DNA of 5,713 nt from Gammaproteobacteria bacterium (GTDB lineage Bacteria > Pseudomonadota > Gammaproteobacteria > Pseudomonadales > Azotimanducaceae), in the NCBI GenBank assembly GCA_002690405.1, contig NZEI01000050.1, forward strand, positions 20,339 through 26,051, read 5' to 3'. This document shows positions 1 through 5,209 of the stretch, one piece after another; position 1 is the stretch's first letter, and each line of letters starts with the position of its first letter. The notes under the pieces were generated by a model that did no database searches, was not told where the DNA came from, and saw only the letters and a program-made list of their open reading frames with translations. The position numbers were made by a program, and so were the translations under genes.

Positions 1-94
1 CCGCACTGAACTGTGTTTCTTTTCCCCAATCGTGACTTTAGATAATGCTTGGCGCAGACATAATCCCTAATGCGACAAGTAGGCATCTGGCCGA

Positions 95-116
95 GGCGAA
101 ACGGTCAAATTTCGCC
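95..116. other. Inverted repeat GGCGAAA-N8-TTTCGCC downstream of Hal2
   Basis: A perfect 7-bp inverted repeat with an 8-base loop lies 49 bases after the Hal2 stop. Neither strand has a U-tract after it, so it is not a standard intrinsic terminator; it may be a 3'-end stabilising hairpin, a Rho-dependent end or a regulator site for a gene beyond the window. Apart from this repeat and the hairpin at 142-158, I see no gene, RNA or promoter that I can support in bases 1-164. Confidence 0.4.
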
Positions 117-141
117 CCTTCAGCCGTTAAAGACGGAGCAA

Positions 142-158
142 GCCCTCAGGAATAGGGC
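142..158 (-). other. Weak hairpin after Hal2, possible operon end
   Basis: GCCCT (158-154 on the minus strand) pairs with AGGGC (146-142) around a 7-base loop, six bases after the Hal2 TAA stop. The following bases are TTGCTCCGTCTTT, only partly T-rich. A weak intrinsic terminator is possible but the 5-bp stem and broken U-tract make it a poor example. Confidence 0.3.
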
Positions 159-164
159 ATTTGC

Positions 165-1664
165 TTAGGCTATTTGTGGTTGCGGCGCCTTGCAGTAGTG
201 ATCAATAAAACGCTGGTGCGGCGGTAATTGTCGAACCATGTTGTTTACAGATCCCTTGATGCTGGTAAGAAATTCTTCCAACTCTTTGGCGTCCATCATA
301 TTTACGATTGGATGGTATTGCTCAGGCAGAAGGCCTTGGCCGAGCATTACTTGCACCCACGAGTTTTCTCCAAACAACTCCGTGGGAACTTTGAAGACAC
401 GTCCTGTCTCCTTAAACAGATCGATTCGGTGCTGCAGCGAATCAGGTATCTGGGCACTACGACAGTGCCGCCAGAAACGCGAATCGTCGCGCTCAGTCAC
501 ATGGTAGTGCAGGACAATAAAGTCCCGAATATTTTCAATCTCGAAGGTCATCTGCGAATTGAATTCGTCAATATCGGGCTGCCGAACGCCATCGTAGGGG
601 AACATTTGCATAAGACGAATAATTGCCCGCTGCGCCAGATGAATGCTGGTAGACTCCAACGGCTCCATAAAGCCGCTGGCGAGACCCATCGCTACGCAAT
701 TCTTATTCCAATGCTTGCGGCGCGTACCCGTCGTGAATTTAATCACTCGGGGATCAGTAAGCGGCTCACCCTCAAGGTTACCGAGCAGTTTCGCGGTAGC
801 CTCATCATCGGACCAAAACTTGCTGCAATACACTAGACCATTACCGACTCGGTGCTGCAGCGGTATACGCCATTGCCAACCCGACTCATGGGCAATAGAG
901 CGGGTATAGGGTAACGGTTCGCCCACGCTGTGTGTCTGCACCGCGACAGCACTGTCTGCCGGCAGCCAATGACTCCAGTCGTCATATCCGGTATGCAAAG
1001 TTTGTTCGATCAACAAACCGCGGAAACCAGAGCAATCAACAAAAAAGTCGCCTTCGATCAGCTGACCGCTCTCTAGCTCAACACCCGTAATAAAACCGTC
1101 GCTGGGATCTTGCAGCACTTGCCGCACCTTACCTTCCTGGCGGACCGCACCGTTATCTTCAGCGATTCCACGTAAGAACTTCGCATATAGACTGGCGTCG
1201 AAGTGATACGCGTAATTCAAGCCATTATTCGGCAGCACGGCAAAGCGCTGATCTTTTGCAGCTACCAACTCGGTGCAGTAATCGCCAAATTCCTCACTGA
1301 GGCCTAACTGTTTACCTTTGAGCCAAAAATGCTGAAATCCAGCAGCCCAACAGTCTTTGCCGGTATAGCCGAATGAATGAATATAATCCTCGCCGACGTT
1401 GCGCCAGTTCTCAAAAGAAATCCCTAATTTAAAAGTGCCTTGGACAGCAGCAACGAAGTCTTGCTCTTTGATTTTTAGCAATTCGTGCAAGGTCAGCAGT
1501 GTGGGAATAGTCGCCTCACCGACCCCAACCGTACCAATCTCGTCAGATTCAACCAGGGTTACATGCAGATTTTTACCCAACAGTTTGGCTAACGAAGCAG
1601 CCGCCATCCAGCCCGCGGTGCCTCCACCTACAATCACTACCTTTTGCACTTTGCTGTGTTGCAC
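165..1664 (-). CDS. Flavin-dependent halogenase, tryptophan-halogenase family, canonical motifs (Hal2)
   Basis: The product has 499 residues and all hallmark motifs of the tryptophan-halogenase family: FAD-binding GGGTAGW at 13-19; VGEATIP at 48-54; GTFKLGISFENW at 76-87, with K79 matching catalytic Lys79 of PrnA; YAYHFDASLYAKF at 151-163; DFFVDCSG at 206-213; the signature WQWRIP (WxWxIP) at 263-268; EPLESTS at 334-340, with E337 matching PrnA Glu346 and T339 matching the halide-site threonine; and DFIVLHYHVT at 381-390. It should use FADH2 from a separate reductase, not encoded in the window, to chlorinate or brominate an electron-rich aromatic group. Free tryptophan is not certain as substrate: relatives from TonB-receptor/SapC/cupin clusters, such as the Xanthomonas and BrvH enzymes, brominate indoles in vitro and have unknown natural substrates. 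It starts at GTG with an excellent ribosome binding site and is the last gene of the cassette. Confidence 0.93.
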   Translation of the reverse strand: MQHSKVQKVVIVGGGTAGWMAAASLAKLLGKNLHVTLVESDEIGTVGVGEATIPTLLTLHELLKIKEQDFVAAVQGTFKLGISFENWRNVGEDYIHSFGYTGKDCWAAGFQHFWLKGKQLGLSEEFGDYCTELVAAKDQRFAVLPNNGLNYAYHFDASLYAKFLRGIAEDNGAVRQEGKVRQVLQDPSDGFITGVELESGQLIEGDFFVDCSGFRGLLIEQTLHTGYDDWSHWLPADSAVAVQTHSVGEPLPYTRSIAHESGWQWRIPLQHRVGNGLVYCSKFWSDDEATAKLLGNLEGEPLTDPRVIKFTTGTRRKHWNKNCVAMGLASGFMEPLESTSIHLAQRAIIRLMQMFPYDGVRQPDIDEFNSQMTFEIENIRDFIVLHYHVTERDDSRFWRHCRSAQIPDSLQHRIDLFKETGRVFKVPTELFGENSWVQVMLGQGLLPEQYHPIVNMMDAKELEEFLTSIKGSVNNMVRQLPPHQRFIDHYCKAPQPQIA

Positions 1665-1669
1665 GTTTG

Positions 1670-1676
1670 CCTCCTT
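1670..1676 (-). promoter_or_regulatory. Strong Shine-Dalgarno deciding the GTG start of Hal2
   Basis: AAGGAGG, a 7-base match to the anti-Shine-Dalgarno, is followed by CAAAC and then GTG at 1664. The 5-base spacing and full match make this GTG the start with good confidence. This is the best ribosome binding site in the window, which suggests that Hal2 is translated independently of the upstream gene. Confidence 0.8.
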
Positions 1677-1681
1677 ACCAG

Positions 1682-1700
1682 CCGATATAGTATCTATCGG
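1682..1700 (-). other. Small hairpin between the cupin-like gene and Hal2
   Basis: CCGATA (1700-1695 on the minus strand) can pair with TATCGG (1687-1682) around a 7-base loop. It lies just after the cupin-like stop codon and six bases before the strong Shine-Dalgarno of Hal2. There is no U-tract, so it should not terminate transcription. It could mark an RNA processing point or tune Hal2 translation; a chance 6-bp pairing is also possible. Confidence 0.35.
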
Positions 1701-1709
1701 TTTAGCGTC

Positions 1710-2726
1710 TCAATTATTCAACTTATTCAGTAATACCGCTCGCAGTTGCTGCGCTCCAGCTTCGTCTAACGGCGCTAGACATCCTCTCGCATGCTCTGGG
1801 ATATGCGCGTAGGTCGATTCGTCATTTGCGAACACGTAATGCCGCAACAATGCCTGCCACCCCTCTTTTTGCCGGGCGGGCAGATCCCTTATGGCCCAAA
1901 TTGCGTGCAATAACGCCGCTGCGGGCGATCCCAGCGCTTGATGGGAATCAATCCACCAGTAGTTAACTAGCAAATTGAAATCACTCAACGATTCCACATG
2001 ATGCCACCACATGCTCGGAATGAACAAAGCATCCCCCGGGCCTAGCTCTGCCACCACTGCGTGTTCTAACGCTTGCGCAAATTTTGGGAATCGCTGCAAA
2101 TCCGGTTGGGCGAAGTCCACCAAACTTATGGTTTGCCCCGAGGGCGTGTGCTCCATAGGCCCCACATAAAGATTTTCTACCTGCTCAGGGGGAAACAAAG
2201 TAAAGCGGCGGCGCCCCGCCACCACACACGCTACGTTATCAGGATAATCGTAGTGTGCCGAAATGCGCGATTGATTACCTAACCAAAAGCTCACCAACGG
2301 TTGCTCGCTCGGCAGCTTTAGATCATTGGCCTGACGAAACCCAGGCAACCATTTATCCACCATGGTTGAGCCAACATAAATAGTTTGCGCATCAGCCTGA
2401 CCCCGCTGGTTCGTCAGACGTTCCAATACCGCGCCAAGCGGTGCCGCCCCACTGCGAAAGTTGAACCCGTTAAACTCTTGGTTGTAAAAAAAGCGGCCGT
2501 CAAATTGCTCATCGCCCAAGTAGGCGGTAACCGGCTCTTCGGTTGCAAACTGCTGCAGATAGTTCCAGGCATCAGCGGCCGATTGCCGACACCCTGAAAC
2601 CGCTGGCCAAGACTGCACCAAATCGCTGAAGACCACCGGCTTGTCGCCCTCAAGCAAATGCGTTGGCGGCGACGTTGGAGTAAAACCACCAACCCTTACC
2701 ACCTCTGGCAGATCCGCCAGATTCAT
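1710..2726 (-). CDS. Cupin-like (cupin_8 / JmjC-type) protein, putative Fe(II)/2-oxoglutarate oxygenase
   Basis: The product has 338 residues. The double-stranded beta-helix metal site is visible: ISAHYDYPDN gives HxD at H158 and D160, and GDALFIPSMWWHHV gives the distal histidine, most likely H242 in the WWH motif. Between them lies VVAGRRRFTLFPPEQ (168-182), the strand that in JmjC-type oxygenases often supplies a basic residue to hold 2-oxoglutarate; here arginines are available. NYWW at 255-258 is also typical. Family members include protein and small-molecule hydroxylases, so an oxygenase using Fe(II), O2 and 2-oxoglutarate is likely, but the substrate is unknown. No export signal is seen. 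The ATG (2726-2724) overlaps the SapC TGA as ATGA, and GGAAGGG (2741-2735) lies 8 bases upstream inside the SapC gene, implying translational coupling. It is 45 bases before Hal2. Confidence 0.88.
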   Translation of the reverse strand: MNLADLPEVVRVGGFTPTSPPTHLLEGDKPVVFSDLVQSWPAVSGCRQSAADAWNYLQQFATEEPVTAYLGDEQFDGRFFYNQEFNGFNFRSGAAPLGAVLERLTNQRGQADAQTIYVGSTMVDKWLPGFRQANDLKLPSEQPLVSFWLGNQSRISAHYDYPDNVACVVAGRRRFTLFPPEQVENLYVGPMEHTPSGQTISLVDFAQPDLQRFPKFAQALEHAVVAELGPGDALFIPSMWWHHVESLSDFNLLVNYWWIDSHQALGSPAAALLHAIWAIRDLPARQKEGWQALLRHYVFANDESTYAHIPEHARGCLAPLDEAGAQQLRAVLLNKLNN

Positions 2727-3448
2727 CCGTTCTGCCCTTCCAGCAAGTCATTTTTGCGGCGCACCAACCGCCCCATATTCGGCGTCGAAGCCAGCGCCAT
2801 ATAGGTAGGCAATAAAAATCCCTGCTGTTGCAGTTCGCGCAGCTGCTCAGCTGACAGGCCTGCAAGACGGTCTTCGTCGATGGTTTGAAACCCAAACAGC
2901 TGGTTCGTGCTGCCGTCCGCCAGCTCGATTTCTAAAGACACATTTTCCAGCAGTTGCAGTTCGGTCAATGCAGCGACATATTTCTGGGCATGTTCAAAGC
3001 CAGCGTGCAAATGCTCGAGTAAATTTGCCATCTGCTCGAGATAGGGTGATGTACCACCCAGAGGCTCAAACAAACGCTCGCCTTCCACCGCACTGACTCT
3101 TGGGTGATCGAGGTCTATGGAAATCACCCGCTTCTGCGCCTCTCCCTGACCTTGGGCGCCAATAAGAAAGGGTTGTCTGCGAATACTTGCCGGCACGTAA
3201 TCGGCATGCCACTGATCATTTTGCAAAAATAAATTTTCGCCACGCTGGAAACCAAACAAAGCCACCGGCAACGTACCCTCTTCTTCTGAATTTTTGAAAA
3301 ACAAAATCGGGTACTCGCACTGCACATCGCGGAACTCAGCAGGGTACGTCATACCGTACATCACCTGATCACCGAGCGCTGCCGAGCGATTAATCGCCAC
3401 GCGCAGGTCACGATGTTCTTCATTATTCAGTAAGGCAAGTCTTGTCAC
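2723..3448 (-). CDS. SapC-family protein
   Basis: The 241-residue product matches the usual length of the SapC family (about 250), named after a protein linked to the Campylobacter fetus S-layer; its biochemical role is not established. Recognisable family features are EYPILFFK at 45-52, ALFGFQRGENLF at 63-74, W80 with YVPASIRRQPF at 84-94, and a C-terminal segment with ENVSLEIELADG (168-179), LFGFQTIDEDRL (184-195) and LLPTYMALASTPNMGRLVRRK (212-232). There is no signal peptide or transmembrane segment, so a surface-layer role for this copy is doubtful. It starts with GTG 30 bases after Hal1 and its TGA stop overlaps the ATG of the cupin-like gene. The tight packing with halogenase and oxygenase-like genes suggests an accessory or binding role in the same pathway, which is inference. 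Confidence 0.9.
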   Translation of the reverse strand: MTRLALLNNEEHRDLRVAINRSAALGDQVMYGMTYPAEFRDVQCEYPILFFKNSEEEGTLPVALFGFQRGENLFLQNDQWHADYVPASIRRQPFLIGAQGQGEAQKRVISIDLDHPRVSAVEGERLFEPLGGTSPYLEQMANLLEHLHAGFEHAQKYVAALTELQLLENVSLEIELADGSTNQLFGFQTIDEDRLAGLSAEQLRELQQQGFLLPTYMALASTPNMGRLVRRKNDLLEGQNG

Positions 3449-3462
3449 ATCCTATTCCTTTT
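3446..3462 (-). promoter_or_regulatory. Ribosome binding site and overlapping ATG-TGA/GTG start of the SapC gene
   Basis: The minus strand has AAAAGGA (3462-3456), then 7 bases, then GTG (3448-3446). An ATG at 3450 overlaps this GTG out of frame and is followed directly by TGA (ATGTGA). The reading frame of the SapC protein is closed by TAG two codons upstream of the GTG, so GTG is the earliest possible start. The Shine-Dalgarno is 5 bases from the ATG and 7 from the GTG, so both could attract ribosomes. Confidence 0.6.
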
Positions 3463-3478
3463 CTTTAATCCGGCCCTG

Positions 3479-5044
3479 CTAGCCTGATTGCCCAACCAAT
3501 GCAGTCAGCAACTCGCGATTACTGGGCAGTCCCTGACGCAATTTTTCGGTACGTTCCCTGTTCATGCGCACCACTTGCGCAGCCTTAGCCTGCTCGCGTA
3601 TGTGGCTTGCTCGAGCGCTGCCCCCTTGGGCGGGTTCAAAACCCATGCCGTACAGTACGTACTGATAACTCGCCGATGGAAACAATTCGTCAATGCGCGG
3701 CGCATCTTCATGCCAAGGTGGCTGCTGCTGCCACAGCCGTAGCTTTTCAACCAACGCGTCAGGGCAACTTTCGCGGCGGGCATTATCCTGCCAGTAGGGT
3801 TCAGAGCGTTTGCTCAAGACGTAGTGCAGTTTCAAAAATTCTAGGATGGACTGCCAGTGGTAATGCATTTTCTCGTTGAAACGTTTTGCCACGATATCCA
3901 TAACCTGACGGGTGCGCGGCAGATGATCGGTAATAATGTTGGCAGATTGCTCAACCAAGGCCAGTGCAGACGCCTCTAGAGGCTCTACGAATCCGGCAGA
4001 CAACCCTACGGCAACACAATTGCGCACCCAAAATTGCTGGCGAAAGCCCGGTTGAAATTCAATCGGACGCAGCGCTAAAGACGCCGTCTCGACACCGGGC
4101 GACGTTGCGGCAATATACGCTCGCAACGTACTTTCAGCGCCTTGAAGGTCTTGATATTGATCAGAGTAGACATAGCCAATACCGCGCCGCGACTGTAAAC
4201 CAATATCCCATATCCAACCCACCTGTTGGGCAGTGGCGCGCGTAGTCGAGGCGATAGGCGCCTGCGCGTCGGCATAAGGTACCTGCACTGCCAGAGCGCG
4301 ATTGTTGAACAACAGAGCATCCACAGGTTCGAGTGGGGTCCCGAAATGCTGACCGATCAGCAATGACCGCTGGCCCGTGCAATCGATAAAAAGATCGCCT
4401 TCGATGTGCCGACCATCGCTCAGGACAAGCGCCGCAATATCGCCCTGTTCATCACTAATAACTTGCTCAAAGTGTCCTAGAACATGTTCAACACCCAAGG
4501 CTTGGGTAACGTGCCGTTGCAGGAATTGGGCAAATTTGCCTGCGTCAAAGTGATAACCATAATTAACGTTAAACGCGAATTCAGGAGTCTGGCATTGTTT
4601 CGGCGCAAGGCCCGATAGCGCAACTTGCGCCTGGGGCGATACAAAGTCCGCGAAATCACTGTGCTGACGTTGATCAAGCCAATAATTTGCAAGGTTTAGA
4701 CTGGCAAATTCACTCGGCAGACTGAACGGGTGAATATAACGCGCCGGGGCATCGTGGTTACTCCAATTTACAAACTCAGTACCCTGCTTAAAGCTCGCGT
4801 CGCATTCGCGCAGAAACTCAATTTCGCTTAAACCTAACTTCTGCAGGGTACTGCGCATGGACGGCCAAGTGCCTTCACCAACCCCAATAATAGGCACATT
4901 TGGTGACTCCAGTAGAGTTACGCTGAAATCAGCAGCAGATTCATGTCCATGCTCCGCCGCTAGCAGGCCAGCAGTGATCCAGCCCGCGCTGCCACCCCCT
5001 ACGACCACTATACGTTGTATCGCGTGTTCCATTTTGCTGCCCAT
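3479..5044 (-). CDS. Flavin-dependent halogenase, tryptophan-halogenase family, divergent (Hal1)
   Basis: The product has 521 residues, the usual family length. Known members use FADH2 from a partner reductase, O2 and halide to make HOX, which a lysine passes to an aromatic substrate. Visible features: FAD-binding GGGSAGW at 16-22; VGEGTWP at 55-61; SFKQGTEFVNW at 84-94, with K86 aligning to catalytic Lys79 of PrnA; YGYHFDAGKFAQF near 162-174; DLFIDCTG at 217-224; EPLEASA at 354-360, with E357 aligning to PrnA Glu346. The family WxWxIP motif appears as WIWDIG at 277-282, so Pro is replaced by Gly, and the residues after EPLE are ASA instead of the STG of PrnA. Catalysis is therefore plausible, but halide choice or reaction may differ. 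No signal peptide is seen. The start is uncertain: ATG at 5044 has AGAGG only 2 bases upstream, while the ATG of Met5 (5032) has only a weak GGG. It is the first gene of the putative four-gene operon. Confidence 0.9.
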   Translation of the reverse strand: MGSKMEHAIQRIVVVGGGSAGWITAGLLAAEHGHESAADFSVTLLESPNVPIIGVGEGTWPSMRSTLQKLGLSEIEFLRECDASFKQGTEFVNWSNHDAPARYIHPFSLPSEFASLNLANYWLDQRQHSDFADFVSPQAQVALSGLAPKQCQTPEFAFNVNYGYHFDAGKFAQFLQRHVTQALGVEHVLGHFEQVISDEQGDIAALVLSDGRHIEGDLFIDCTGQRSLLIGQHFGTPLEPVDALLFNNRALAVQVPYADAQAPIASTTRATAQQVGWIWDIGLQSRRGIGYVYSDQYQDLQGAESTLRAYIAATSPGVETASLALRPIEFQPGFRQQFWVRNCVAVGLSAGFVEPLEASALALVEQSANIITDHLPRTRQVMDIVAKRFNEKMHYHWQSILEFLKLHYVLSKRSEPYWQDNARRESCPDALVEKLRLWQQQPPWHEDAPRIDELFPSASYQYVLYGMGFEPAQGGSARASHIREQAKAAQVVRMNRERTEKLRQGLPSNRELLTALVGQSG

Positions 5045-5095
5045 TACCTCTGACTAGCACTCTTACTCTGTTTTTGCACCTCAAACCCGAAAAGG

Positions 5096-5125
5096 CTTAT
5101 ACCCTGCAAAATTGCGTTTTGCCAA
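5096..5125 (-). promoter_or_regulatory. Predicted sigma70-type promoter for the halogenase operon
   Basis: On the minus strand, TTGGCA (5125-5120; 5 of 6 match to TTGACA) is followed after 18 bases by TATAAG (5101-5096; 5 of 6 match to TATAAT). Transcription would begin near 5089, giving a leader of about 45 bases before the first ATG of Hal1 at 5044. The -35 box starts four bases after the terminator U-tract, which makes sense if the receptor and the downstream genes are separate transcription units. Prediction rests on consensus match and position only. Confidence 0.6.
5106..5122. promoter_or_regulatory. Operator-like inverted repeat GCAAAA-N5-TTTTGC
   Basis: A perfect 6-bp inverted repeat, GCAAAA TTGCG TTTTGC, sits between the predicted -35 and -10 boxes and overlaps the last three bases of the -35. 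A protein bound here would block RNA polymerase, so a repressor site is a reasonable reading. No regulator gene is in the window and I cannot assign the site to a regulator family. A chance AT-rich palindrome remains possible. Confidence 0.4.
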
Positions 5126-5129
5126 ATGC

Positions 5130-5159
5130 AAAAAAAGGCCGCCCACTGGACAGCCTTTT
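5130..5159 (-). terminator. Rho-independent terminator after the receptor gene
   Basis: Read on the minus strand, AAAAGGCTGTCC (5159-5148) pairs with GGGCGGCCTTTT (5144-5133) around a 3-base AGT loop. This gives a 12-bp stem with two G-U wobbles. The right arm runs into seven consecutive T (5136-5130). This is the standard intrinsic-terminator layout and should end most transcripts coming from the receptor gene. On the plus strand no comparable U-rich tail of the same quality follows (TTTTAATT only), so the main direction is minus. Confidence 0.85.
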
Positions 5160-5180
5160 AATTGTACCTATTGGAAGAGC

Positions 5181-5198
5181 GCCGCGGCGAGCCGCGGC
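5181..5198 (-). other. GC-rich hairpin in receptor 3' untranslated region
   Basis: The 8-base palindrome GCCGCGGC occurs twice, separated by GA. The whole block can fold into a 7-bp all-GC stem with a 4-base loop. It lies 11 bases after the receptor stop codon and about 20 bases before the terminator. No U-tract follows it, so it is probably not a terminator itself. A role in protecting the receptor mRNA 3' end or pausing RNA polymerase is inference. Confidence 0.5.
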
Positions 5199-5209
5199 AC
5201 CTCGAAACA

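Noticed and set aside
1..86. Minus-strand frame beginning at ATG (86-84) and open to the window edge for 28 codons
   Set aside because: There is no ribosome binding site before the ATG, the residues are rich in Arg, Lys and Cys with no known pattern, and the visible part is too short to support a gene.
70..168. 32-codon plus-strand ORF in the tail after Hal2
   Set aside because: It has no Shine-Dalgarno, overlaps the Hal2 stop and two hairpins, and has no feature of a real small protein.
228..836. 202-codon plus-strand open frame opposite Hal2
   Set aside because: It is antisense to a clear halogenase gene with all family motifs, shows no recognisable domain and is the usual by-product of the codon use of the real gene.
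5090..5159. AAAAGGCT (5090-5097) and AGCCTTTT (5152-5159) as an alternative antiterminator pairing
   Set aside because: The downstream partner is transcribed after the terminator has already formed, so it could not prevent termination; the 8-base match is probably chance in an A/T-run context.
5125..5160. Eleven-codon plus-strand ORF inside the intergenic terminator
   Set aside because: It is made of the terminator stem itself and has no ribosome binding site.
5045..5209. Possible RiPP-type precursor peptide as halogenase substrate in the gap before Hal1
   Set aside because: The minus strand has no ATG in this gap, and the gap is taken up by hairpin, terminator and promoter.
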